From: Silene latifolia
Lineage: Eukaryota; Streptophyta; Magnoliopsida; Caryophyllales; Caryophyllaceae
Assembly: GCF_048544455.1 (NCBI RefSeq)
Contig: NC_133529.1
Coordinates: forward strand, 42,447,456 to 42,511,455
DNA: 64,000 nucleotides
Direction of reading: 5' to 3'
The notes under the pieces were generated by a model. That model searched no databases. It saw only the letters and a list, made by a program, of their open reading frames with translations, and was not told the DNA's origin. The translations under genes were made by a program, and so were the position numbers. Below are positions 1 to 10,356 of this stretch, in pieces. The first letter of the stretch is position 1; every line of letters starts with the position of its first letter.

Positions 1-758
1 AAAATTTTCGATTTATAGGGGGAAAATTATTGCTTTTAATTGTACTCGCATGCCTTCTTTCCTTGATTGTTGGTGATTAATTGCTGTAATATAGAGTAGA
101 AATTGCAATTTGGGGGCCGAAATTTCTAGGGTTATGAAATCAAAAAAATTATTTCGATTGTGTTACATTGATTAGATGATGGAATTGAGTACTATACATT
201 GTTTATATCATGTGGAAGAATGAATTTTGATGATTTTCACCTTAAAAAGTTGCCTTAAAACTCCGTCTTAAAAGTGCCCCAAATTGAAATTCGTCTTCTA
301 TATTTGAAATTTGGTGTTGAATATGAATGTTTAGGTAAGGGATAAAGTTCAATATGATAGTGGTAATGTTAATTGATGGGGAATATGTCAAATTTGTTAC
401 AGCTGTAGAGACCGTCTGACAAGTCTAATTGAATTGTTTTGTGTCTAATAGCGAAAGTTGATGATGATATGTTCTAAATTACTTTTCTATGAGCATGTAC
501 AAGTACCTCACATGTTATTAAGAGTGTGTATGGAGTAACATTGAATCATGCTAGGATGTTAGAATTGGTTGGGTATGTGTGTTCACCATGATAAACGTTT
601 CACAACTATTGAACATGAGTGGCTATAAACTGAGTTTGCATATCAAATTGGGAATTCGTTGGTGACATGTGTACTTAGCTTCGCATTCAAAGTTCAAATG
701 TATGAATTATGTGCTTCGCATGCCTATACAAGTATGTTTAAATCATATACTGAAACAG
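1..758. other. AT-rich non-coding left edge
   Basis: I see no convincing gene in this stretch. It lies immediately upstream of the broken family D ORF on the plus strand and probably belongs to the same LTR element, whose 5' part is outside the window. No TATA box, splice pattern or repeat could be assigned with confidence. Confidence 0.5.
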
Positions 759-2334
759 ATGCCGAGACCGAACGTAGGGACCCATCAGAGTAAACGGGAA
801 GGGTGACACAGCCTGAGATTGGGGAGGGGAGTGGACCCGTGGTACCCGCGGTACCGGAGTACCCTTCGATTGTGTTTGTAGATTTCAAACAAAGAGAGCG
901 TTTTATAGCTTTGCAAAAAACGCAAAATGAGGCCAACGAGGTGTGTGGATACCAAACTTCTGACTGATTTGGGAATAGAGACGGATGTCCGTCACATATT
1001 TGAGACCTTGGGCTTTACGGGTTTGTACCGGCTGAGGAAACAATCCTACCCTTTTCTTACCTTGGAGTTTATGAGCTCCTTTAGCTATGACCCAGCTGCC
1101 CAGACCGTTGAGTTTCGGTTGATGAATACCAGTTTCTTGCTTACTATGGACCTTTTTGCTTCTCACCTTGGGTTGGCCAAGCCTCCCAAGGACTCTATCA
1201 CCGATATCCCTGCTGAGTGCGGTGTCTGCCGCCTAATGCCTTGTCTTACCGGGAAACCAGCTCCCACCTCAAGCAACATGCTGATTAATGATGTTCAGCA
1301 TATCACATTGAGGATCTTCCTTCGTTCTCTCTCGAACCTTCTTTATGATAGACCGGAGATCAGTAAACTGAACAACCATGAGGTGTTGCTTCTGATGTCC
1401 TACCTCAACCCGGAGCGGGCCAGGAAAGTGGTCTTTAATGCTTCTCTCATCGTCTGCGCTAGCCTTGCTTTGATGGCTACTGCCTCTTCCCGGTACCTGA
1501 GTTGTGGCGCGATCACCACTCGGTTAGCTGAAAAGCTAACCTCCTTTGAGGCTTCTTCGGAGTATGTGCCTCTGGCTACACCGGTGCCCACGATGGACCG
1601 TGACTACTATCTCGACCTGAAATGGTTGAGAAATTTGGCCGACGTTAGCCTAGCCTGGAGAGTGTGGGGGATGAGTTGGATGGGGATCCCGGCTCCTGAG
1701 CACCTTCCACTGACCGAGCCGTTAGAGCCGGTGGTGACAAGCTGTTGACTCCGACGAGGAGGAGGAGGATGATGATGTGCCCCGCCAGTTACAGACCTAC
1801 CTCATTGATGACACGATTCTAGAGGTGATGCCCGAGCCAAAGAAGGGGGAGAACGCGGCGGTCAGGGAGGAGAGGCCCAGGTTGGGGAGAGGACCCCGTA
1901 GAGTGAGAGAGAGGACCGCTGAGACCAGACCACGGCCGGTAGCACCACCATAACAGCACCCTTTTCCGTGCTACCCCTACCTTGACACCCCGGAGACGCG
2001 ATCGAGTTACTTGGCAGAGAGAGTGTCATCTACCTTGACACTCAGGAATATGCACGAGATGGCGTACACTCAAGGGATTGGGACCGAGGGACCGCATCCG
2101 GTTTGGTGGAGTGGTGTTGGGGACTATAGTGGGGTTTTCCACTCTTACGGGGTGGATCATTCAGCTTGGGGGACGCCTCAGTCCTTTCCCTACGGTGGTT
2201 TGACCCCATGGCACATAGGTCCGGGAGAGGGAGCGGGAGTTGATGCAGGTATTGGGTCATCGAGAGCGGGGACTTCGGGAGGCGATGGTGGTGGTGATGA
2301 GGTGATGGAGGAGGAGCAGCAGCAGCAGGAGTGA
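759..2334 (+). pseudogene. ATHILA-ORF1-like protein of LTR element family D, left copy (broken)
   Basis: This is an extra retroelement protein of unknown function, lying in the env-like position upstream of the 3' LTR. The start at 759 (MPRPNV) is chosen because it aligns with MPKSKAP at the start of the other family D copy near 62360. Conserved blocks follow in order: DFKQR near 870, MRPTRC at 927, LTLEFMSSF near 1060, LINDVQH near 1285, LMSYLNPE near 1395, and SSRYLSCG near 1485. Then come an acidic stretch near 1750, QTYLIDD near 1794, MAYTQGIG near 2060, and an acidic, Gln-rich tail. The reading frame is lost near 805, 926 and 1747 and has an in-frame TAA near 1951. The resemblance to the ATHILA ORF-1 family rests on block order and on similarity to the ORF of element C; I could not run a profile search. 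Function is unknown. Confidence 0.7.
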
Positions 2335-2563
2335 TACTCCTATTTCTTTATCCTAGTTATGATCGTGATGTTGGATGTTGGTAGTTGTCGGTTGTTAGAA
2401 CTTTTATTTGCGGATTTGTATGCTTGGCCATAAGGCCGGATTTACTAGTATGACCTTGTTGCAGGATTTTGGGTGTCGGGAAGTCATCCCGACTCACTTT
2501 TATGCGACGATTATGTATATACATGGGTTTATGATAGGTTTTCCAAAGGCATTTGACCTGTAG

Positions 2564-2715
2564 GTACTCGACAGAGTACCCCATACTCGGTCGAGTAGCT
2601 ACGGTGTATGTGAATTGATGCATTCTGATCTCGGGGTTACTCGATCGAGTAGCCAAGACACTCGATCGAGTAGCAGGGCACTCGAGCGAGTACCACTACA
2701 TACTCGATCGAGTAG
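2564..2715. repeat. Cluster of TACTCGATCGAGTA palindromes (internal)
   Basis: Six or so copies of a 14-nt inverted repeat with core CTCGATCGAG or close variants are spaced by 10-25 nt. The same motif is clustered again inside the LTR at 3871-3966. The copies vary at the central bases but keep the dyad. Confidence 0.85.
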
Positions 2716-3137
2716 CACTGTTACAGGAACTTTTGAAAAATTAAAATTGTTTAATGTTATATAATTGCATGTTTGATGTTTAACATGATTATTAGTGAGT
2801 AGTAACATGTTCGGACCGTTCAATTCATATGTTGGAAGTCGTGCCTAGTTTTAAAGGCGTATTTACTTCGAATAGTGGAGTTGTAATTATTCTAATTGCA
2901 TTCATTTTACATCCGTTTAGTCTTCAAGTTATATTTCACCGAATTCAATATATATATACAAATTCAAATGAAATGCTTACACGTGCTTAACGGTTACTAG
3001 TTGTCTGAATAGGGTTGTATGTATCGTTGTGATTGACTAGTTGTACGAGTATTATGAGTAATGTCAACAATAAACAATTTGGTTTTAATTTATGTCACGA
3101 TACAAGTAATAGGTACTATGTGTGGTAATTTGGTGGT

Positions 3138-3176
3138 GAACTTCGGGGACGAAGTTCCTTTTTAGAGGGGAAGAGT
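3138..3176 (+). promoter_or_regulatory. Inner hairpin plus purine tract (second PPT-like site)
   Basis: GAACTTCGGGGACGAAGTTC forms an 8-bp perfect stem with a 4-nt loop. It is followed by CCTTTTTAGAGGGGAAGAG, a polypurine-like tract. It duplicates the module abutting the LTR at 3721-3758, about 580 nt upstream of it. Confidence 0.55.
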
Positions 3177-3720
3177 AATGTCGCAAAATAAAAAGGCTGA
3201 TTTTGAGACTATGTTGTTGTTTGCTTATAATGTCTTGTTGATTATTTGAAAAGTTTTCTTTTACCTTGGTTACTTTGATTGTATGAAGTTGCAATTGGTT
3301 ACTTTAGTTCGTCGAGTAATTCATTCGTTGAAGTGAAAATTGATAGCATGTTTAAAAGATGGTCGTGAAGAGATAGTTGTGGTGCAATGTGTCGTAGTAG
3401 AATTGCGTTGTTGAGTAACATAGTGGTATAGTCGTGCGGCATGAAGTTGATATGAGATATGTTTCGTATTGATAGTTGTTACTAGTGAATGGAGTAATCC
3501 CGTAATTTGACAGGCGATCGTTGTTGGTGTTGGTTTGCATTGCAAGGTCGGTGTTTTAGACGATAGTTTGTAAGAGCCGATATACATATACATATATTTA
3601 GAACGTTAGATAATGATGATGATGACATGGGGGATGGCGTTTTAGGGGAGTAGGTGATTTGTGTCGGAAGAATAGTGATGTCGTGTTTTCCCGTGTCTTG
3701 TGCGTTGAGTTAGGTGAGTT

Positions 3721-3758
3721 GAACTTCGGGGACGAAGTTCTTTTTAAGGGGGGAAGAC
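3721..3758 (+). promoter_or_regulatory. Hairpin and polypurine tract adjoining the 3' LTR
   Basis: The 20-nt hairpin GAACTTCGGGGACGAAGTTC is followed by TTTTTAAGGGGGGAAGAC, directly abutting the TGTAATAC start of the LTR. The position fits the primer site for plus-strand synthesis. A similar 3' end is familiar from Tekay/Del-type plant Ty3/gypsy elements; that comparison is from memory. Confidence 0.75.
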
Positions 3759-5041
3759 TGTAATACACGCCCTTTTAGGGACCCTTTGACCAGCGTTGAC
3801 TGACCTTGGGAGCGGGAATAGTTCTTAGAAGTGCGTGCCAAAGCTATCTTGGGTTACGAATTATGAGTGGTACTCGATAGAGTAGAGGCTACTCGATCGA
3901 GTAGCGTGGTTACTCGATCGAGTAGGGGGTCACTCGATCGAGTATGTGTGGTACTCGATCGAGTATCGGGTTTTCAGCGAGGGTTTTTAATCGCGTTTTG
4001 TTAAATCCGCAAATCATTTCCGCCTCATTCCTTCTATCCTCTAGTCGCCCCTTTCCCTTCCCTTGACCATAAAACCTCCATGGAAGCCTTTTGAAGGTCC
4101 TTGTGCCTTAAGAGAGTATACCTTGAGTCGGGTAGCGGTCTTTTGCCGGGTTTCTCCTTGTAGGTATGTTGTCATCATCATCCGTATCCTTGTCTTTACA
4201 ATTAGGGTTTGATTTATAGCAATAGATGATGGTGTTGTGGTTATAGGCTTTGGTTGATTGCTGGATATGTCGTATATTGGCGTGGATTGGTTGCAGTTGC
4301 TTAAAGGTAGGTTCGCCTACTCAGTTTCTGTAGATAGTCTAGTGTGTCGATTGTTGTGTCGTTGTTGTTATATTGCGATTGTGTTGTGTGGCAGCGGATA
4401 TACGGTTGTGATTGTGATTGCTTGTCTCTAGTTCTCAAGATGCGTTCTCGGCTGAGTGGAGTCACTTGCGGGAGTGGCTTCAAGCCCTAATTTTGCCCTT
4501 CGTGGAACCCGCCACGGAAGGGGATGTGCACATTAATGGGACAGGGTTATCGCTCGGTATGATGAGTGGGGATTTGGTGGGTACGGCTGCGGTCCCCCAC
4601 TGGCAGGGCTGGTCCAGTGGACAGTCGGTGACGGAGATTGACTGAGTGGGTGTGATTGTGTGTGGCTGATTGTGTTGCATTGTATTGTTAGATGTTGTTG
4701 GCATTGTTGTGTCTTATCTCAGTACTGACCTTGTGTGGTTGTCTTGTTGTTTTATGTGTCTGTCGTGATCCCTTATGATGAGCAGTCTGTCTTAACAAGT
4801 GTTGATGTCGTTGATAGCTGGTGTCCGAGTAGGGATGAGTCTTCACGAGATTGATAGCATTAGTGGATGGTCATTGAGTTGTATCTTTTATATCGTCAGT
4901 TGGTCTAAATCACTTGTAATATAACATAATAGTTCTTTTATCGACATTTGATTATTACTGTCCTCGGGCAACCGAGATGGTAGTGCCCTTATATGCTAAG
5001 GAAGGCCTAGTGAAGGCTCCTCTGAATATGGGGGTGTTACA
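3759..5041 (+). mobile_element. 3' LTR of family D element (left copy)
   Basis: The LTR begins TGTAATACACGCCC and ends GGGGGTGTTACA, giving TGTAA/TTACA termini, and is 1283 bp long. The plus orientation is shown by the polypurine tract on its left. Related sequence is found inverted at 58323-59677, including a conserved block near 4430-4560. The other LTR of this copy is outside the window, so no target duplication can be checked. It abuts the pararetrovirus remnant at 5042. Confidence 0.85.
3871..3966. repeat. LTR cluster of TACTCGATCGAGTA palindromes
   Basis: Five copies of the 14-nt palindrome or one-base variants lie within 100 nt in the upstream part of the LTR. The motif is the one clustered internally at 2564-2715. 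Confidence 0.85.
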
Positions 5042-5731
5042 GTACGTGTCCGGATCATGCCAATTAGCCGCAAGAGGACAAAACAGGTTTTCATTTATAG
5101 CAGATTCCTTTATTCCATTTAAAGCTGCCAAGCTACGAGCCCTTTGTTTAAAATAAATTTCTTCAAAAGGTGAAACATTGTAACCTGTCTCTATCTGGGT
5201 CTCAAATCTTCTATGAATTTGGATGCCATCTTTTTCTTGTACCTGATCAGTAAGAATTTTGAAGACAACGAACACGGAATAACCTTCCTGCCTTCAAATA
5301 TTTGTCTGCCACCACGTTGCATCGTGAAACAACGTCAGCCACTTCTACAGGATCTTGTAATGCGGTTTTCTCCGGTTCATGAGACATTTTGCCAAATACT
5401 GCAACATTGGGCTTTTTTCAATTAAAACCCCAATGGTGTATAACTCAGCAAGGTACCATAGCAACAGATACGCTTTTGATGGAAAATTTCGGTAGTGATT
5501 TGGATTCATGTTGATGGTGGTGAGGAAGGGATATCTTGGGTGGTAAGGCAACCCAAGAAGTGGACCTTGGTCAAGGCCATACCGATGTATATACAGCATG
5601 AGGAACTTGTGTAGAGTGCTAACCCCCCTGGTGCTCAAAACATTTTTAAGAATTTCTTCTTGTAAGACTTGTAGAACATGGTTGATCAACGCTCTGATTG
5701 ACTCGTCTGTTGGTTGTGCTGGATTGATCAT
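5042..5731 (-). pseudogene. Unassigned ORF downstream of caulimovirid RT-RNase H
   Basis: Two minus-strand blocks are visible: 128 codons from 5731 to 5345, and then about 78 codons from 5275 to 5042, where the family D LTR cuts in. The first contains a start at MINPAQPT and a basic C-terminus (MNRRKPHYK). The second has a Cys/His-poor sequence without a motif I recognise. A frameshift or stop separates them near 5300. Position after RNase H matches the second ORF reported for some florendoviruses, or a degraded inclusion-body/transactivator ORF of other caulimovirids; I cannot tell which. The 3' end is lost, replaced by LTR sequence. Confidence 0.45.
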
Positions 5732-5739
5732 CTATATCA

Positions 5740-7262
5740 CCGGGAATATTGAGGAGATTTCTCTCTGAGTTCTCGAAAGAAAATCAGGGAGAAAGTTGTC
5801 TTTTCCTTTTATGTGCTTAACATCAAACTTTCATTGTGAGAACCAGATTGCCCACCTAAGTAATTGTGCTTGAAGAAGAGTTTTTTGCTTGAACTGTATC
5901 ATTTTTGGGAAAGATGACATGTCCATTTCTATGAGAAAATGTTGTCCAACTAAGTGGAATTCAAATTTTCTCAATTCCTCTTTTTATTGCAAGAATCTCT
6001 TTGTAGGTGGAGTGATAGTGTTTTTCACTTTCCTTGAAAGCTCCACTCTTATATCCACATGTGCGTTTCTCCTTTCTCGTCTTCTTCTAATAAGACCGCT
6101 CCCCAGTAACAATCACTTGCATTTGTTTGTAAAATTCTTTTGCCTTTGGATGGGATTTTTAATGTTGGCAAAGATTTTGCAATTTTCTTTAATTCTTTGA
6201 CTGCTTCTGTGCATGTCTGGTTCCATAGAGGTGCATTTTTCTTTAATTGTGCTCAAAGTGTGGACCTATGCTTGGCTAGACCATGAATGAAATCTGCCAT
6301 GTAATTGATAATGCCGAGAAATTATTGCACATGTTTATATGAGAGTTTTTCATCTGGAAACGCTTCTAGCTGGGTGGTAATGTGAGGTTGAAGATGATAC
6401 TGCCCTTTAGAAATGTGCATCCCAGAGAAATCTATTTGTGTTTCTCCAACGACCATTTTCTTTTCAGAGAGCATTATTCCATGTTGTAGGACAATCTTAG
6501 GGAACTTCTCTAATAATGTAGTGTGAGATTCAATGTCGGGAGAAAACAAAAGGATATCATCAATGTAGATTAAAGCCTTTGCGAAGATTGGCTCAAAAAT
6601 CTTTATCATTGCCTTTTGGAATAAGGACGGATCTATCTTTAAAGCAAATGGCATGACTTTCCATTGGTAATGGTGATCTGGTATGCAAAAACCTGTTTTT
6701 GGTCTTTCGTCAGGTTTAATGCCTATAACTGCCAAAACCCGGCTTTAAGATCAAACTTTGAGAAGATTTGGGCTTGAGGTAGTTTGGTGAACAACACTTA
6801 TCTTTTTGGCAAGGGGAATTTATCATTAGCAAAGAAATGATTTAGTGGTTGGTAGTTGATTACTAACCTTAATTTTCCACAAACTTGTTCTGCCCTTTTA
6901 TTAACATAAAATGTTTCGCAAGCCCAAGGTGATTTTGTTGGTTCAATGAGTCCCTCCTTCTGGAGTTGTTCCACCTCTTAAAGAGCCAGAGTGTAATGAT
7001 CTGGATTCATTCCCATATGGTTGGCTTTTGTGGGGTTTATATCTTCATTTTTATTGAAGGTACACTGATGAAGAATTCTGGATTTTGCCATAAGGGTGAG
7101 TTGCATTTTTTAAGGAACTCGGAATGAGAGTCAGCACATGAGGTGATGACTATCTTTTCTTTGATAGGATTAAGAACGTCTAAAGAATAAATATGAGAGA
7201 CCTTTGTCCAGGGCAACAGGTGAATTTTATGTTTAAGACCTTTTGGATGCCAGGACACCCTT
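5740..7262 (-). pseudogene. Caulimovirid reverse transcriptase and RNase H region (broken)
   Basis: This continues the polyprotein that ends at the insertion point near 48920. An ORF at 7282-7037 starts with a few LTR-derived residues and then carries the region between protease and RT. After frame breaks, 6735-6322 holds the RT palm with the YIDDILLFS active-site motif and downstream thumb-like sequence ending YKHVQ. From about 6320 to 5740 the coding signal is weak and interrupted, and is taken as RNase H by position only. The RT would copy packaged pregenomic RNA into DNA in a living virus. This copy has several frameshifts and is not functional. Confidence 0.75.
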
Positions 7263-7920
7263 TGTGGATAAGGGGGGCCCACGGGGCGCTTAGTAAAACA
7301 AGCATTTGCATTTGTGGAGTCGCCACCAATTTATTGTGGAAAATTGGAAACCGTACGAATACTTCGCGTTATGTCAAGACACAAAGTAATGACATAGACA
7401 CTAAGAACTCGTTTCCCTTAGCATTCTATGTCTAGAATGACTCTCGTGGATGCCAATAAACACGGATGTTCACACGGATTTTCGACGCCAATGAACTCGT
7501 TTCCCTCTACTAATGATTAGGGAAATTATCTATACTTGATATGTTGTCGATTATATGCATGCAATGCAACATCCATCATTTTAAACCTAGCATGTGAAGA
7601 TTAACTAAGTCGGTGAACATGTAATTTAGTACTTATTAGGTCGAAGTAGGGATTTAAGGTTGATTACATGTGAAAGCAAACAAAAGATAAAAAGAGTACA
7701 ATAAACCACATACGATAATTAAAATTACAATGGTTCAATGATTTACGTCGAAAATATATTTAAAATGGATAATTCTAGAAAAGAAAAGGAAAATAAGAAA
7801 ATAATTAGGGTTAGAAAACGGACAGATTAGCGGTGATATTACGATTATTAGTCGATTAATACGTAAAACTAATAAACTAGGTCAAACCAAGAACGGAAGT
7901 TCAGAGACAGAAATCACCTC

Positions 7921-7981
7921 GGAACAGGCGCAGCAATGTTGCGTCCCTTGGAAGAGGCGCAGTGGTCACTGCGTCTGTTCC
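7921..7981. repeat. Palindromic GCGCAG module 1, LTR of A
   Basis: Two inverted repeats of the GCGCAG...CTGCGTC type sit in tandem between GGAACAGG and CTGTTCC arms. Equivalent sites occur at about 20093 and 47239. Confidence 0.75.
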
Positions 7982-8498
7982 TGAGGTGAGTTCTGGCTGT
8001 GAAGCCGGAATTGCATATTGTAATTCGTTGGTGATTTAATGATCGATTATTGATATTCGACTCGAGTAGAAGTGATTTAACAGGTTATTTACATATGAAT
8101 CGGTCATAAAAGCAATAAAGAAACAAGTTTAAATGAAGGAGAATTAATCATAGTGAACTAAGGTGAATTATAAACTAATTATAAATTAATTAGGTTTATT
8201 TAATACAAATTAATGAGGTTAGATGATGATAAACAGATGAAATATACAAAAGTTGAATTCCAGAGATTTGATATGAACAAATCGAATCTCCAAAATCCGG
8301 GTTTGATTTTAATGACGAAAACCCGCAAATATTGATTACTTGGGATTTAAGTCGGAAATTAAGGGTGATAAATAATTATGAATTATGTATTACAATTATG
8401 CGAGGGGAAATATGAAGAAAATAAGAAAAGACGGAAAAAAAGACGAATCAACAAAGAACAAAGGAAGAAGAAGAAAGGCAGAAAGTACGGCAGCCTCA

Positions 8499-8530
8499 GG
8501 AAGAGGCGCAGCAGTTGCTGCGTTTCTTCT
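8499..8530. repeat. Palindromic GCGCAG module 2, LTR of A (single copy)
   Basis: GGAAGAGGCGCAGCAGTTGC followed by TGCGTTTCTTC forms one inverted repeat. The B and right LTR versions at about 20675 and 47810 are longer and rearranged. Confidence 0.7.
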
Positions 8531-8970
8531 CGCCGTCTGTCTTCTATTAATCCGTGAAAACAGGTTTGATAAAAGGGTTTTATAAATCGGTTTTAAGCAT
8601 GTTTTTGACGTAAACCTTACATTAATTTATACAATAATAAAATATAATAATGAAATATGGGATTTACACCCTCAAACTTACATGTTTGACGAAACGAGAT
8701 TAACTAAGTTAACGATTAGTGATTGCTCGACTCGAATGTATGATGAAAGTGCCCCCATAAGAGGATTTAGATTAAATTAATTTGATTAATTGAAGTGGAG
8801 TTGGTCAAATTGGTCGGGCATGCAAACGAGACTGGTACTCAGAAGGATCCGAGCTTACGTGGTCGATTGATCAAGCACGTAGACATCAATAAGCAAAGAG
8901 TGCGGTCTTAGAATACAAAGAAAGAAGAGAAGGGTGGACACTCGCGTAAGAAATATGAGGAACGAAGGTC

Positions 8971-8980
8971 CCTATTTATA
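8971..8980 (-). promoter_or_regulatory. TATA box of LTR A promoter
   Basis: The minus strand reads TATAAATAGG, inside AGTATAAATAG, which is shared with the DUF7745-like antisense gene promoter at 26715. It lies about 80 nt downstream, on the minus strand, of palindromic module 3. Equivalents occur at 21181 and 48347. Confidence 0.7.
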
Positions 8981-9061
8981 CTAATCACACGGAGGAATTA
9001 GGGTTACGGTAAAACTTTGGAAACAAATCTCGAAAAGATCTTAAAATACGCAAAAAAGAGC

Positions 9062-9128
9062 TGGGGAAGAGGCACAGCAACCACTGCGGCCCTTGGAAGA
9101 GACGCAGCAGGTGCTGTGTCCTTTCCCC
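9062..9128. repeat. Palindromic GCGCAG module 3, LTR of A (promoter-proximal)
   Basis: Two tandem inverted repeats lie between GGGGAAGAGG and CCTTTCCCC arms. On the minus strand it is upstream of the LTR TATA box. Confidence 0.8.
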
Positions 9129-9539
9129 AGAAGTCTTCTCCTGCAGAAGAAATATTTTCCACGTTTCTGTTATAGAATTGCGGTAGATCTCAACTTCCTT
9201 ATTGTTCAAAATATGATTTCGGGATATATTTTGCCAAAAGATGAAAAGATTAAAATTATGGAATAGAAACATTCGGAATATTCCAGAACACTACGACTCG
9301 GCATTTTAAACGGTTTATTAGAAAATGAAGACGGTTTTTGACCCGGACTCCAAATGAACTCTAATTACTGTCAAAATGACGGTAATGGCGCATAGATGAC
9401 GACCAAGAGGTAGACACAAGTATTTGAGCTATCACTTGACGATAAACATACGAACTGTCATAAATCGTTTCGTGTACCAAACATGCGGCCCAATCATCAC
9501 CGGGTGGTTTACGGGAGGTGAAGAAATGAGGTATCTTCA

Positions 9540-9553
9540 GAGCCCCCACTTTG
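9540..9553 (-). promoter_or_regulatory. Polypurine tract of element A
   Basis: The minus strand reads AAAGTGGGGGCTC directly upstream of the 3' LTR, which sets the element's orientation as minus. It is identical in element B. Confidence 0.8.
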
Positions 9554-10356
9554 ACTGAGGCTTGGACAATGCGAAAGTCAAATTATAGCCATCAGGTCAA
9601 TCGAATATTACAACTCGATGACTATGGCGACGCGAGGCGGCTCAAGGGGTCCGAGCCAAATATCGTCGTCGGGAACATTCTAGAGTCCGTCGACTATCGG
9701 GAGGGTCGTTTAAAGTCCATTAGATTACGTAAGGAAGCTCGCCAGCCATAAGAAGATATTATACCTGAGACTTCTTCCTTTTTCGAACTCCGAGGGGAAA
9801 TAAAATGTAATATTGAAGGGCAGCAGGACGTCGGTAGAAACTGCTGGGGGGAATCTGCTCGCGTCGGCCTCAAGCAAACTCCATATCTCAAGAAGTACAA
9901 TCGGCTGTCATGAACTCTTGCTGGGAAAATAATTGAGGTGTGTCGAAACATCATCGGAGAAAACCTGCTCGTTGTTGCAAAAGAAGTCTTGATAAAGTAC
10001 TGCGACAATTCACAGTCTGCTCGAAGGTACGGATCCGGACAAAGAATAAATCTCAAGCGGACCATGATATATGGTGTTGGAGAAGAGGCACACCAAAGAT
10101 GGGCCCACGAATAACGAACTTGTAACGAATTTTTGAAAATCGAAATGGAGAGAAGCTGAGGAAAAGGTGCAGCAAGAGCTGCGACTCTTGAAAGAGGTGC
10201 AGCACCTGCTGCGTCCTTTCCTGGGTTCGTCCCTGTCTGAGTAAAAATTCGACAGAACCCGTGTTTATGTTATTATAACAAAACACAAATTCTTCTTAAA
10301 CTCTCTCAAATTCCAATGACATTCCGCGAAAACTTGATCAAAATCTTGCATTTATC
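9554..10356. other. Non-coding region between LTR A and the antisense mobile-domain gene
   Basis: No gene is supported here. The stretch is shared with element B (21773-22923) and holds palindromic module 4 at 10158-10221, about 135 nt upstream of the antisense gene start. It probably serves as that gene's promoter and leader. Confidence 0.55.
10158..10221. repeat. Palindromic GCGCAG module upstream of antisense mobile-domain gene (A)
   Basis: Two tandem inverted repeats (GTGCAGCAAGAGCTGCGAC, then GTGCAGCACCTGCTGCGTC) lie between GAGGAAAAGG and CCTTTCCTGG arms. The structure is the same as in the LTR modules. The next ATG of the gene is at 10357. Confidence 0.8.

Larger units (their letters stand above)
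2335..3758 (+). other. 3' non-coding region of family D element (left copy)
   Basis: About 1.4 kb without a supported gene lies between the broken ORF and the 3' LTR. It holds a cluster of TACTCGATCGAGTA-type palindromes (2564-2715) and two copies of a hairpin followed by a purine-rich tract (3138 and 3721). Small ORFs here do not match the other family D copy as proteins. Confidence 0.6.
7263..9539 (-). mobile_element. 3' LTR of element A
   Basis: The plus-strand sequence starts TGTGGATAAGG and ends GGTATCTTCA, which is a damaged form of GGTATCTACA in the other copies. Length is 2277 bp. It lacks about 80 bp present in the B and right LTRs near the block ending CCTCGATAGCGGCC, around 7480. 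Three palindromic modules and a minus-strand TATA box lie inside. Confidence 0.85.

Noticed and set aside
2564..3966. Repeated palindromes considered as a CRISPR-like array
   Set aside because: Short dyads with irregular spacers inside plant LTRs, with no cas genes and a eukaryotic setting.
4418..4645. 75-codon plus-strand ORF
   Set aside because: It is inside the family D LTR; the homologous stretch of the right LTR does not keep the frame.
8385..8585. Lys-rich 66-codon ORF in LTR A
   Set aside because: Not conserved in LTR B or the right LTR; A-rich sequence plus a palindromic module explains it.
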